Shown one piece after another: positions 1-8,760 of a DNA stretch of 64,000 nucleotides. The translations under genes were made by a program, and so were the position numbers. Each line of letters opens with the position of its first letter. The first letter of the stretch is position 1. The notes below the pieces were generated by a model. It made no database searches, was not told where the DNA came from, and saw nothing but the letters and a program-made list of their open reading frames with translations. The DNA is taken from contig NZ_BOML01000018.1 of the NCBI RefSeq assembly GCF_016862175.1, forward strand, positions 1-64,000, read 5' to 3'. The stretch is from Paractinoplanes durhamensis. GTDB taxonomy: Bacteria; Actinomycetota; Actinomycetes; Mycobacteriales; Micromonosporaceae.

Positions 1-2
1 CC

Positions 3-2837
3 ACGCCGCAGGGTCGCGATGCGCTGCACGATGCGCCGCACGATTTTGACGCGCCGCCGGCGGCGGGGCCGGGCTGGAACGGGCCGTCGGCCGGCAGCCC
101 GCTGGTCGGTGGCGGGCCGGTCGAGCTGTCGTTCGCGGCGGGGCAGGGGCCGGGCGGGCCGGCCGGGCCGCCGGCCGCCGAATCGTGGGGCGAGACGCCG
201 GCCGACTCCTGGGCCGAGCCGTCGCTCATGCCGGAACCGCCCCGGTACAAGCCGCCGGTGCCGGGGAACTTCTCCTTCGACCTGCCGCCGGTCGACGGGC
301 CGCCGGTTGGCGGGGCCGATCCGGCGCGGCTCGCGCACGGTGGCCACGACGAGCTGGGGGAGCCGCCGAGCGCGCTGGCCGCACGGGCCGGCCTGGCGCC
401 GTCCGGGGCGTCGATGACGCCACCCGGGCCGATGCCGCCCGCCGGTCCGTTCCCTTCGTCGCCGGAGCAGCCGGTGGCCGGGCACCGGCCCGCCGAGCCG
501 GGAGCCACGGCGTGGCCCGGGCACTCCGAAGCGGTGGCGTGGTCCGCCGCCCAGCCCGAGGCCGAGGCACGTTCTTACGGCCAGGCCTCCGCCCAGCCCG
601 AGGCCCCGGCGTGGTCCACCGCCCAGCCCTCGGCTCCCTCGTCGGCCCCTTCGGGCGCTCAGCCGCCGGCCTATTCGTCGGCTCATTCGTCCGCCCAGCC
701 CGAGGCCGCGTGGTCCGCCGCCCAGCCGTCGGCCGGAGCATGGTCGTCCGCTCAGCCCGAGACCGCAGCGCGGTCGTACGGTCAGCCGGAAGCAGCGTGG
801 TCCACTGCTCAGCCCGAGGCCGGCGCCCGGTCGTCCGGCGGCCCCGAGACCGGCGGGCAGCAGTTCGGCCGGCCTGACACCGGCGCACAGCCGTACGGCC
901 AGCCGGACGCCGGCGGCCAGTCGTATGGCCGCCCGGACGCTGGCGGGCAGCAGTTTGGTCGGCCCGACGCCGGCGGCCAGTCGTATGGCCGGCCGGACGC
1001 TGGCGGCCAGTCGTTTGGTCGGCCCGATGCCGGCGGGCAGTCGTATGGCCGCCCGGATGCCGGCGCGCAGTCTTACGGTCAGCCCGAGGCGGCGTGGTCC
1101 TCTGCACAAACTGACGAGCCGGGGTGGTCGTCCGCTCGGCCAGAGGCTGCCGTGCGGTTGTCGGTTCCGCCGGAGGCGGGGTGGTCGTCTGCTCAGCCGG
1201 AGGCTAGCGCGCGGTCGTCTGCTCAGCCCGGGGCGGCGTGGTCGCCGGCCCAGTCTGAGGCGGGCGCATGGTCGTCTGCTCAGCCCGAGGCGGCGTGGTC
1301 TTCCGCTCAGCCCGAAGCTGCCGCGTGGTCGACCGCCCAGCCGGAAACCCGGCCCGCTCCGATGGGCTCGCCGGGCACACAGGCCGCGCCGATGGCGCCG
1401 CCGGCCGGTCCGGCCGCCGGCCCGGTCAGCCCCGCCCGCCCGCAGGTCAGCCCGGCCGGCCCGCCGGCCGCGAGTTACCCGTCCGACGTCGACCTGCTGC
1501 TCGCCGGCCCGCAGACCTACCACCAGCAGAACCGGCCGCTCGACGCCCCGCACTTCGCGCCGTCGGCCCGCCCGGGCCCGACCGCCCTGAACGCCCCGCC
1601 GATGGCGCCGGCCCCGGTGAACCAGCCGCCCGCCGCGCCGCTCCGCCCGGTCTCGCCGGCCGCCCGCCCGGTCAGCCCGCCGCCGTCGAACGGCTCCGGT
1701 TTCGCCGCCACCCTGGGCCGGCCGGGCCAGCCGCCGGTCGCGCAGTCCGGTTCGCCGATGCAGCCGATGGCCGGCGGCCAGCCGCCCGCCGGTTCGCCGA
1801 CCGGCTTCGGCGGACCGGCCGCGGCCGGCTACGGCAATGGCTCGCTCGCCGGCCCCTCGCAGCAGCCGAACGCCTCGTTGCAGCAGTCGAGCGCCGCCCT
1901 CGGCCAGCAGCCGATGGGCCGTGGCAGCCTGGCCAGTTCCGCACTGCCGGCGCCCGCGCAGCCCAGCGGCCAGGGCAGCGGCCTCGGCGGCCCGGCCCAG
2001 CAGCCCGGAGGCCCAGCCCAGCAGCCGAGCGGCAGCGGCCTCGGCGGTCCCGCCCAGCAGCCGGGCGGTAGTGGTCTTGGTGGCCCCGCCCAGCAGCCGA
2101 GCGCTAGCGGTCTCGGTGGCCCGGCGCAGCAGCCCGGCGGCAGCGGCCTTGGTGGCCCGGCGCAGCAGCCGGGCGGCTTCGGTGGCCCCGCGCAGCAGCC
2201 GGGTGGCAGTGGTCTTGGTGGTTCGGCGCAGCAGCCGGCTGGCAGTGGCCTCGGTGGCCCGGCGCAGCAGCCGAGCGGCCTGGCCGGCTCGGCTCAGCAG
2301 CCGGGTGCGCTCGGCGGTGGCGGTCGCGGCGGTCCGGCGCCGCAGCCGAGCGGGCTGAGCGGCGGCGGGCTTGGTGGCGGTGGGCTGAGCGGCGGTGGGC
2401 TGGGTGGTCCGGCGCCGCAGCCGAGTGGCCTCGGCGGTCCCGCGGCGCAGCCCAGTGGTCTGCAGGCCGGCGGTCCGGTCGCGCCGCCGAGTGGCCTGGG
2501 TTCGCTCCCGGCCGCGGACCACGACCAGAGCGGCATCGGTCCGTCGCTGATGTCGCCGCAGGACGGTGCCAACCGCTTCGGCGGCAGCGGCGGGGCCGAG
2601 CCCAGTGGCCTGGCCGCGACCGGCCGTCCCAACCGGGCGCCGCTGGAGCCGCCGCAGACGGGCGAGTCGGCCCTGCCGAACCAGGCGCCGCAGGCCGAGC
2701 CGAAGACCGCCCGCCGCAACCGCCCGCCGCTGGAATCGCCGCAGATGGGCCAGCTGAACCGCCCGCTCGGCGGGGGCGAGAAGAACACCGAGGGATCGCC
2801 GAGCGGCCTCCCGCCGCGAAACGGCGGCCCGAGCTAA
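3..2837 (+). CDS. Pro/Gly/Ala/Gln-rich low-complexity protein, 5' end outside window
   Basis: The frame is open from the first bases, so the true start lies upstream; an internal ATG at 228 is not a convincing start. About 945 residues are visible and nearly all are low complexity. Three repeat zones follow one another: units like QPEAAWSSAQ (about 540-1340), units like PDAGGQSYGR (about 850-1080), and units like AQQPGGSGLGGP (about 1970-2450). I see no catalytic motif or membrane segment in the visible part. Pro/Ala-rich tails of this kind occur on actinobacterial nitrate/nitrite-sensing histidine kinases and on some membrane proteins, so this may be the disordered C-terminus of such a protein; that is inference. 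The stop overlaps the stop of the convergent STAS-ATPase gene by 4 nt. Confidence 0.7.
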   Translation, partial: TPQGRDALHDAPHDFDAPPAAGPGWNGPSAGSPLVGGGPVELSFAAGQGPGGPAGPPAAESWGETPADSWAEPSLMPEPPRYKPPVPGNFSFDLPPVDGPPVGGADPARLAHGGHDELGEPPSALAARAGLAPSGASMTPPGPMPPAGPFPSSPEQPVAGHRPAEPGATAWPGHSEAVAWSAAQPEAEARSYGQASAQPEAPAWSTAQPSAPSSAPSGAQPPAYSSAHSSAQPEAAWSAAQPSAGAWSSAQPETAARSYGQPEAAWSTAQPEAGARSSGGPETGGQQFGRPDTGAQPYGQPDAGGQSYGRPDAGGQQFGRPDAGGQSYGRPDAGGQSFGRPDAGGQSYGRPDAGAQSYGQPEAAWSSAQTDEPGWSSARPEAAVRLSVPPEAGWSSAQPEASARSSAQPGAAWSPAQSEAGAWSSAQPEAAWSSAQPEAAAWSTAQPETRPAPMGSPGTQAAPMAPPAGPAAGPVSPARPQVSPAGPPAASYPSDVDLLLAGPQTYHQQNRPLDAPHFAPSARPGPTALNAPPMAPAPVNQPPAAPLRPVSPAARPVSPPPSNGSGFAATLGRPGQPPVAQSGSPMQPMAGGQPPAGSPTGFGGPAAAGYGNGSLAGPSQQPNASLQQSSAALGQQPMGRGSLASSALPAPAQPSGQGSGLGGPAQQPGGPAQQPSGSGLGGPAQQPGGSGLGGPAQQPSASGLGGPAQQPGGSGLGGPAQQPGGFGGPAQQPGGSGLGGSAQQPAGSGLGGPAQQPSGLAGSAQQPGALGGGGRGGPAPQPSGLSGGGLGGGGLSGGGLGGPAPQPSGLGGPAAQPSGLQAGGPVAPPSGLGSLPAADHDQSGIGPSLMSPQDGANRFGGSGGAEPSGLAATGRPNRAPLEPPQTGESALPNQAPQAEPKTARRNRPPLESPQMGQLNRPLGGGEKNTEGSPSGLPPRNGGPS
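540..1345 (+). repeat. Coding tandem repeats (QPEAxWSSA and PDAGGQSYGR units)
   Basis: The DNA repeats in short units that stay in frame. Phrases such as gctcagcccgaggc recur in the outer parts, and a ten-codon unit (cggacgctggcggccagtcg-like) recurs six or more times at about 890-1080. Copies differ mainly at third positions. Confidence 0.8.
1970..2460 (+). repeat. Coding tandem repeats (AQQPxGSGLGGP units)
   Basis: Roughly a dozen in-frame copies of a unit encoding G-G-P-A-Q-Q-P-(S/G)-G-S-G-L. Unit length varies from about 8 to 13 codons. Such arrays are prone to copy-number change. Confidence 0.8.
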
Positions 2838-3568
2838 GCGGCGGCCGGCAGGCGGGTCCAGACCACCTTGCCGTCGCTGACCGGCATCACGCCCCACGCG
2901 TCGGTGAGGTCTCGCACCAACCAGAGCCCGCGGCCTCCCGGGGAAGTCAGTCCCGGGGCCGCGGGCTTCGGCATGCGCCGGCTGCCGTCGCGGACGCTCA
3001 TCCGCAGCCGGCCGTCGCGCAGCCCGAAGGTGAACTCCATGGTGGTGTGCGCGTGCCGCACGACGTTGGCGACCAGCTCGGTGGCGATCAGCGCGGCCGT
3101 GCCGGACAGGTCGGAGCGGTGCCACGTCTCGCAGGCCTGGACGACGATCTGGCGTACCTCGCGGCAGGCGTCCGGCACCGGTCGCAGCCGCAGCCGGATC
3201 AGCGGGGGCTCGGGCTCGGCGCGGGCCTCGGCGATCGCCGCCTCGCAGTCGGGCGCGAGGCCCAGCCCGGCGCACTCGGGCGCGGCCTGGACGGCGGCCT
3301 CGGTCTCCGGGGAGGCGCCGCACAGCACGATCGGCACGTCCGGCCAGTCCGAGGTCTGGCAGGCCACGGCGCTGAGTGCGGACAACCCGATCGGGTCACC
3401 GACCCGCAGGTCGGAGACGTCGAGCAGGAGCCGGTGCGGCTCGGCGGCGAGGCTGTGCCGGACGGCCTGCTGCAACGCGTCGCCGGTGACCTGGTCGAGG
3501 GTGCCGCTCAGGCGGAGTACCGCCACGGGCCGGTCGCTCACCGGTCGGCAGACGAGTTGACTGGGCAA
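2834..3568 (-). CDS. STAS domain fused to RsbW-like ATP-binding domain (anti-sigma regulator type)
   Basis: The 244-residue protein has an N-terminal STAS-like domain (about residues 8-105, with VAVLRLSGTLDQVTG and LLLDVSDLRV) and a C-terminal GHKL ATPase domain (about 130-240) with an N-box (ATELVANVVRHA), and a glycine box (GGRGLWLVRDL). Such ATPases bind and phosphorylate anti-sigma antagonists or act as anti-sigma factors. The fusion of the STAS and kinase-like halves is common in streptomycetes and relatives. The start is a TTG with a strong GGAAGGAG five bases upstream; the frame stays open far upstream but loses protein character there. The partner sigma factor is not visible nearby. 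The target is unknown. Confidence 0.85.
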   Translation of the reverse strand: MPSQLVCRPVSDRPVAVLRLSGTLDQVTGDALQQAVRHSLAAEPHRLLLDVSDLRVGDPIGLSALSAVACQTSDWPDVPIVLCGASPETEAAVQAAPECAGLGLAPDCEAAIAEARAEPEPPLIRLRLRPVPDACREVRQIVVQACETWHRSDLSGTAALIATELVANVVRHAHTTMEFTFGLRDGRLRMSVRDGSRRMPKPAAPGLTSPGGRGLWLVRDLTDAWGVMPVSDGKVVWTRLPAAA

Positions 3569-3672
3569 TTCGTCTCCTTCCCGTGCGCAATGCCACCTTG
3601 TGTGCGTTCCAGTGCCCGCCCCGACACCAAGGCAAACGTCAGACCGTGCCGCGGGGTGTCGCACGTCCGAGC

Positions 3673-3678
3673 TAATGT
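3673..3678 (+). promoter_or_regulatory. -10 hexamer TAATGT, leaderless start of ABC gene
   Basis: TAATGT lies 7 nt before the ATG at 3686, and no Shine-Dalgarno is present. This is the layout of a leaderless actinobacterial transcript. Confidence 0.45.
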
Positions 3679-3685
3679 CGGCCGC

Positions 3686-5428
3686 ATGGCAGCGGGCAGG
3701 GTCGGGTTGCGGGCTCTGTTGCCCTATCTGCGGCGGCATCGTGGCACCCTCGTGGTCGTCGGCGTCCTGTCGGTGATCGCGGCCGGCGCCGCCCTGGTCC
3801 AGCCGGTGCTGATCCGCGACGTCCTCGATCGGGTGACCGGCCACCGCCCGGTCGCGGTGCCGGTGACGGGGCTGGTCGGGCTGCTGCTCGCCGGCGCCGG
3901 GCTGCGCGCCGTGCGCGACTATCTGTTGCAGCGCACCGCCGAGGGTGTGGTGCTGACCACCCGCCGCCGGCTCGCCCGGCACCTGCTGCTCCTGCCGATC
4001 GCCGAGTACGACCGGCGCCGCACCGGGGACCTGCTGTCCCGGGTCGGCGCCGACACCACGCTGTTGCGGGCGGTGGTCACCTCGGGTCTGTTCGAGATCG
4101 TCTCCGGCGTGGTGATGGTGGCCGGTGCCCTGGTCGCGATGGCCGTGGTCGATCCGCTGCTGCTGGCCGTCGCCCTGGTCGCGCTGCTGGTCGGCATGTC
4201 GGTGGCGATCTCCGCGTCCCGCCGCACCCGTGGGCTCTCCGCGGAGGCGCAGGCCCGGCTGGGCGAGATGACCTCGGCGGTCGAGCGGGCGATCTCGGCG
4301 GCCCGCACGATCCGGGCCGGCCGGGCCGAGGAGCGGGAGGCGGCGACGGTCGCGCACGGGGCCGAGGAGGCCTACCAGGCCGGGATGCGGCTGGCCCGCC
4401 TCGAGGCGGTGGTCGGGCCGGTCGCCGACACCGCCATCCAGGGCGCCTTCCTGCTGGTGCTCGGGGTCGGCGGGGTGCGGGTCGCGTCCGGGGCGATCAG
4501 CGTCGGGAGCCTCGTCGCGTTCATCCTCTTCCTGTTCTTCCTGGCCATGCCGCTGGGGCAGGCGCTCCGGTCGTACACCCAACTGCAGACCGGGCTGGGT
4601 GCGCTGCAGCGGATCGAGGAGATGCTGGAGATACCGGCGGAGGCGGCCGGCGATTCCACCCGTACACCTCAAGCACTTGACGCAAGCGCAAGCACCGCCC
4701 CGGCCGTCACCTTCGACGGGGTTTCCTTCGGTTATCCGGGCGACGGCCCGGTGTTGCACGACATCTCCTTCACGGTGCCGCGGGGCAGCCGGATCGCCCT
4801 GGTCGGACCGTCCGGCGCCGGCAAGTCGACGGTGCTGGCCCTGATCGAGCGGTTCTACGAGGTGAGCGGCGGGCGGATCCTGGTCGACGGCTTCGACATC
4901 CGCGACGTGCCGCGGGCGGCGCTGCGGGCCCGGCTCGGCTACGTCGAGCAGGAGGCGCCGGTGCTGGCCGGCACGCTGCGCGACAACCTGCTGCTGACCG
5001 CGCCGGAAGCTACCGACGATGAATTGCTCGCCGCGCTGGCCGAGGTCAACCTGAGCGGCCTGGTCACCCGATCGGCGGACGGGCTCGGCGTGCAGGTGGG
5101 GGAGGGCGGCGTGCTGCTGTCCGGCGGGGAGCGGCAGCGGCTGGCGATCGCCCGCACGCTGCTCGGCAACGCGCCGATCCTGCTGCTCGACGAGCCGACC
5201 AGCAACCTCGACGCCCGCAACGAGGCGGCCCTGCGCGCCGCCATCGCCTCGGCCGCGGTGCGCCGCACCCTGATCGTGGTGGCGCACCGGCTCAGCACCG
5301 TGGTGGATTCCGACCGGATCGTCGTGATTGACGCCGGCCGGGTCGTCGCGATCGGCCCCCACCTCGAACTTCTCGATACGAGCCCGCTCTACCGTGAGTT
5401 GGCCACCCATCAGCTGCTGGTGTCGTGA
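3686..5428 (+). CDS. ABC exporter, fused membrane and ATPase domains
   Basis: This 580-residue half-transporter has about six membrane segments (residues 15-310) followed by a nucleotide-binding domain. Walker A is GPSGAGKST (about 374-382), the signature is LSGGERQR (about 478), Walker B is ILLLDEPTSNLD (about 498), and the switch His is in VVAHRLS (about 531). It would work as a homodimer or heterodimer at the membrane, exporting a lipid, drug or peptide; the substrate cannot be read from sequence. The ATG at 3686 is chosen because the longer upstream frame runs antisense through the STAS gene and lacks membrane character, and because a -10 hexamer sits 7 nt upstream. No partner half-transporter is adjacent. 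Confidence 0.9.
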   Translation: MAAGRVGLRALLPYLRRHRGTLVVVGVLSVIAAGAALVQPVLIRDVLDRVTGHRPVAVPVTGLVGLLLAGAGLRAVRDYLLQRTAEGVVLTTRRRLARHLLLLPIAEYDRRRTGDLLSRVGADTTLLRAVVTSGLFEIVSGVVMVAGALVAMAVVDPLLLAVALVALLVGMSVAISASRRTRGLSAEAQARLGEMTSAVERAISAARTIRAGRAEEREAATVAHGAEEAYQAGMRLARLEAVVGPVADTAIQGAFLLVLGVGGVRVASGAISVGSLVAFILFLFFLAMPLGQALRSYTQLQTGLGALQRIEEMLEIPAEAAGDSTRTPQALDASASTAPAVTFDGVSFGYPGDGPVLHDISFTVPRGSRIALVGPSGAGKSTVLALIERFYEVSGGRILVDGFDIRDVPRAALRARLGYVEQEAPVLAGTLRDNLLLTAPEATDDELLAALAEVNLSGLVTRSADGLGVQVGEGGVLLSGGERQRLAIARTLLGNAPILLLDEPTSNLDARNEAALRAAIASAAVRRTLIVVAHRLSTVVDSDRIVVIDAGRVVAIGPHLELLDTSPLYRELATHQLLVS

Positions 5429-5464
5429 CCACGCTTTCAGGTAAATGAAGTACCGTAGCCCGCC

Positions 5465-7756
5465 ATGGGTGTGTCGCAGCGGTTGAAGAGCCGGTTCCGC
5501 AAGTTTCTGCAGCGTCCGGGCACAACGGTCGACCTGGCGCCGTTCAGTAAGCGGTTGCCGGCGATCGACGCTCGTGAGGAAGCGCTCCGCGAGCTCGACG
5601 ACGAGGCGCTGACCGCCGCGGCCGGCGAGGCGAGCGATTACACCGAGATCTGCGCGGTGGGTCGCGAGGCGGCGTGGCGAGCGCTGGAGCAACGGCCTTA
5701 CGACGTGCAGCTCCTCGGCGCGATGGCGCTGCTCTCCGGCAAGGTCGCCGAGATGGCCACCGGTGAGGGCAAGACGCTGACCGCGGCCGTCGCCGCCTAC
5801 GGGCACGTGCGGCTGGGCCACGGCCCGGTGCACATCCTCACCGTCAACGACTATCTGGCCCGCCGCGACGCGGAGTGGATGGAGCCGGTCTTCACGCTGC
5901 TCGGCCTGACCGTCGGCTGGGTCACCGAGGCGTCCACGCCGGAGGAGCGCCGCGCGGCCTACCTGGACGACGTCACCTACGTGTCGGTCTCCGAGGCCGG
6001 CTTCGACTACCTGCGCGACCAGCTGGTCACCGACGTCGCCGACCGGGTGCAGCGCGAGCTGGCCACCGCGATCGTCGACGAGGCCGACTCGATCCTGATC
6101 GACGAGGCCCGGGTGCCGATGGTGCTGGCCGGCTCGATCGCCACCGAGAGCGACCCGGTGCACGAGGCCGCCGACCTGGTCCGCGACCTGCGCCCCGGTA
6201 AGGACTTCGAGGTCGCCGAGGACGGTCGCAGCGTCGCCTTCACCGAGACCGGCCTCAAGCGGATCGAGGAGAAGCTCGGCGACATCGACCTCTACGCCGA
6301 CGACCAGGTGGAGCAGCTCTCCGCGGTCAACGTCGCGCTGCACGCGCAGGCGCTGCTCCGCCGGGACGTCGACTACATCGTGCGCAACGGCGGCGTCGAG
6401 CTGATCGACGAGATGCGCGGCCGGGTCGCCCAGCGCCGCCGCTGGCCGGACGGGCTGCAGGCGGCCGTGGAGGCCAAGGAGGGGCTGACCGCCACCGCCG
6501 AGGGCGAGGTCCTCGACACGATCACCGTGCAGGCGTTCATCGCCCTCTACCGGACGGTGTGCGGCATGACCGCGACCGCGGTGCACGTCGGCGAGCAGCT
6601 CCGGGAGTATTTCAAGCTCGAGGTCGCGGTCATCCCGTCGAACACCGAGAACATCCGCGAGGACGACGACGACCGCATCTTCTCGGCGCACGACACCCGC
6701 GACGAGGCGCTGGTCGAGGAGATCAAGCTGGCCCACGAGAAGGGCCGCCCGGTGCTGATCGGCACCCTCGACGTGAAGGCCTCCGAGCTGCTGGCCAAGC
6801 AGCTGGCCTCGGCCGGTGTCCCGTCCAACGTGCTGAACGCGAAGAACGACGCCGAGGAGGCGACCATCATCGCCGAGGCGGGCGCGCTCGGCGCGGTCAC
6901 CGTCTCCACCCAGATGGCCGGCCGCGGTGTCGACATCCGGCTCGGCGGCTCCGACGAGGCCGACCGGGAGGCAGTGGTCGAGCTCGGTGGCCTCTACGTG
7001 ATCGGCGCGGGCCGGCACGACAGCCGCCGGGTCGACGACCAGCTGCGCGGCCGGGCCGGCCGGCAGGGTGACCCGGGCCGCTCGGTGTTCTTCGTCAGCC
7101 TCGAGGACGAGCTGGTCACCCGGCACGCGGGCGACGCGCTGCCGGCCTCGCCGCGGATGGACATGGACGGCGTCGTCCACGACGAGCAGGTCGAGTACGC
7201 CGTGGAGCACGCCCAGCGGGTCGCCGAGGGCGTCAACCACGAGATCCACCGCAACACCTGGCGCTACAGCGTCGTGATCGAGCAGCAGCGGGTGGCGATG
7301 GCCGAGCGCCGGGAGCGGCTGCTCACCTCCGAGGTCGCCGCGATCATGCTGCTCGAGCAGTCCAAGGAGAAGGCCGAGGAGACCGACGAGGACATCCTGT
7401 CGGACGCGGCGCGGGCGATCGCGCTGTTCCACCTCGACCGGCTCTGGGCCGAGCACCTGGCCGAGCTGAACGAGGTGCGCGAGGGCGTGCACCTGCGGGC
7501 GCTGGGCAAGCTGGACCCGCTGGACGAGTTCCACCGGGCCGCCGTCCCGGCCTTCCAGAAGGTCTTCACCGAGATCGAGCGCCGCACCATCGCGACCTTC
7601 GAGGAGACCGACCTCACCGACGGCTGGGAGCCCGAGCGCGCCGAGCTGGTCCGGCCCAGTGCCACCTGGACCTACCTCGTGCACGACAACCCGTTCGGTT
7701 CCGAGCTGGACCGCCTGATCGCGTCCGTCGGACGGCGGCTGACCGGCGGCAACTGA
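5465..7756 (+). CDS. secA2: Accessory Sec translocase ATPase SecA2
   Basis: The 763-residue protein is a SecA-family motor. It has Walker A in MATGEGKTL (about 97-105), a DEAD-type Walker B in DEADSILIDEAR (about 204), QMAGRGVDIRLGG (about 482) and DDQLRGRAGRQGDPGRS (about 523). It lacks the C-terminal zinc/SecB-binding tail and is shorter than a housekeeping SecA1 (about 900 or more residues), which fits actinobacterial SecA2. That family exports a small subset of proteins, often without classical signal peptides. A TACCGT hexamer stands 8 nt before the ATG. No substrate gene or SecY2 is next to it. The hairpin just downstream ends the transcript. Confidence 0.92.
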   Translation: MGVSQRLKSRFRKFLQRPGTTVDLAPFSKRLPAIDAREEALRELDDEALTAAAGEASDYTEICAVGREAAWRALEQRPYDVQLLGAMALLSGKVAEMATGEGKTLTAAVAAYGHVRLGHGPVHILTVNDYLARRDAEWMEPVFTLLGLTVGWVTEASTPEERRAAYLDDVTYVSVSEAGFDYLRDQLVTDVADRVQRELATAIVDEADSILIDEARVPMVLAGSIATESDPVHEAADLVRDLRPGKDFEVAEDGRSVAFTETGLKRIEEKLGDIDLYADDQVEQLSAVNVALHAQALLRRDVDYIVRNGGVELIDEMRGRVAQRRRWPDGLQAAVEAKEGLTATAEGEVLDTITVQAFIALYRTVCGMTATAVHVGEQLREYFKLEVAVIPSNTENIREDDDDRIFSAHDTRDEALVEEIKLAHEKGRPVLIGTLDVKASELLAKQLASAGVPSNVLNAKNDAEEATIIAEAGALGAVTVSTQMAGRGVDIRLGGSDEADREAVVELGGLYVIGAGRHDSRRVDDQLRGRAGRQGDPGRSVFFVSLEDELVTRHAGDALPASPRMDMDGVVHDEQVEYAVEHAQRVAEGVNHEIHRNTWRYSVVIEQQRVAMAERRERLLTSEVAAIMLLEQSKEKAEETDEDILSDAARAIALFHLDRLWAEHLAELNEVREGVHLRALGKLDPLDEFHRAAVPAFQKVFTEIERRTIATFEETDLTDGWEPERAELVRPSATWTYLVHDNPFGSELDRLIASVGRRLTGGN

Positions 7757-7762
7757 CCCATA

Positions 7763-7808
7763 AGAGATCCCGCGCGGCAAACCTTTGCGGCGCGGGATCT
7801 CTTTTTGT
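7763..7808 (+). terminator. Strong intrinsic terminator after secA2
   Basis: A perfect 13-bp stem (7763-7775 with 7790-7802) is extended by an inner GCAAA/TTTGC pairing and followed by a T-run. The stem ends in AGAGA/TCTCT, so it may work in both directions. Confidence 0.9.
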
Positions 7809-8125
7809 ATTCGTACTTGTTGATTCGTCTTCCTGTGGTGCGCGTCTCAGAGAAGTGCCCTGGTGAACCGTCCACAGTGCCTGTTTGCTTGCCTTGCGCG
7901 GCAACTACCAGCCCGGTTGTCGTTGGGCAACACTTAAACAGACTGACAGAATCCGTTCCTAGAATGCATTTCCCACAGTCAAAGCAGATGTGGAACGATT
8001 TTCCCACAGTGTGGTTGCCGTCTTGACCCACCATCCTCCGTAGCGGAATTATTCAGCCCGAATTTACGGAGGGTGATCGGTTATATACGGTTACCGACCA
8101 TGCAATTTCAGGGGGCTCTTTCACC
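7809..8125. other. AT-rich intergenic region with operator-like repeats
   Basis: No convincing gene is present. The stretch is clearly more AT-rich than its surroundings. It holds two exact copies of TTTCCCACAGT (7969-7979 and 8000-8010, 31 bp apart) and two copies of CGGTTA 10 bp apart (8078-8083, 8088-8093). The second pair has the spacing typical of OmpR/PhoB-type binding sites and lies just upstream of such a regulator. Confidence 0.6.
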
Positions 8126-8674
8126 ATGCCGGTAAGCGCGCTGTCGCCTCGTGTCAACCGCCATGTCACAGGTCCGGGCCGCAGCTCCGGACCACGCCGG
8201 CCCGCCGATCCCGCGTTGACCGTGACGGTCGCCATTCCGCTCACCACCGATGCACTCACCCCGCAGGCCCACCGGCTCATCGAGGCCGTGCGGGAGCTTG
8301 TCGAGATCAGTCAGGGCACGATCACGCTCGAACCGGCCGCGCCGGTCGCGTTCGAGCCGGCCTCCTCCGGTCCGGAGGTGCGCATGCTGACCGGTTCCCG
8401 GCAGGTGCTGCTCGACGGCGAGTCGCTGCCGCTGACCCGCCTCGAGTTCGACCTGCTGCTGTTCCTGGCCGAGCGGCCCCGCCGGGTCTTCACCCGCGCC
8501 CAGCTGCTGGCCGGCGTCTGGGGCTACGAGCACACCGGGGAGCGCACGGTCGACGTGCACGTCCGCCGGCTGCGCCTCAAGCTCGGCGGCAACCTGCCGG
8601 TGATCACCACCGTCTACGGCGTGGGTTACCGGCTCTCCGACGAGGCTCGCGTGGTGGTCCAGCCACACGATTGA
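8126..8674 (+). CDS. Winged-helix (OmpR/PhoB-type) DNA-binding protein without receiver domain
   Basis: The 182-residue protein has a C-terminal Trans_Reg_C winged helix (about residues 85-178), with [16 protein letters not shown], the recognition region [15 protein letters not shown] and the wing VYGVGYRL. The N-terminal 80 residues are not a receiver domain and carry no phospho-acceptor. Proteins with this layout are widespread in actinomycetes as orphan regulators. An AGGGGG lies 11 nt before the ATG. The stop codon TGA (8672-8674) lies inside the TTGACATCC end of the adjacent TnpB element, so the last codon and the stop are supplied by the insertion. The natural C-terminus was probably only slightly longer. 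Confidence 0.85.
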   Translation: MPVSALSPRVNRHVTGPGRSSGPRRPADPALTVTVAIPLTTDALTPQAHRLIEAVRELVEISQGTITLEPAAPVAFEPASSGPEVRMLTGSRQVLLDGESLPLTRLEFDLLLFLAERPRRVFTRAQLLAGVWGYEHTGERTVDVHVRRLRLKLGGNLPVITTVYGVGYRLSDEARVVVQPHD

Positions 8675-8760
8675 CATCCTCCCCGCCTAAAGGACGGGGA
8701 TCCCCGCGACGCCGCGTGTCGAACACGCGGCGTCCGGGTGGGTTACCGTTTCGCAGCGTG
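8671..8760 (-). ncRNA. IS200/IS605 right end with reRNA (omega RNA)-type hairpins
   Basis: Read on the minus strand, the end of tnpB runs into a perfect 12-bp hairpin with a 3-nt loop (8708-8719 with 8723-8734), then a GC-rich hairpin (8681-8699), then GAGGATGTCAA at the border. This matches the typical right end of these elements, from which the guide RNA is made. Any guide would be read from the flank, that is, antisense to the 3' end of the winged-helix gene. Confidence 0.6.

Noticed and set aside
3569..7780. Very long minus-strand open frame antisense to the ABC transporter and secA2
   Set aside because: It has no domain pattern and mirrors the codon bias of the plus-strand genes. Only its last 735 nt (2834-3568) form a real gene.
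7868..8010. CCACAG-type words as DnaA boxes of a replication origin
   Set aside because: They differ from TTGTCCACA or TTATCCACA at two positions each, and there is no dnaA, dnaN or AT-rich unwinding element nearby.
7805..8026. 73-codon plus-strand ORF in the secA2 downstream gap
   Set aside because: It starts inside the terminator T-run, has no ribosome binding site and no coding-type GC3 bias.
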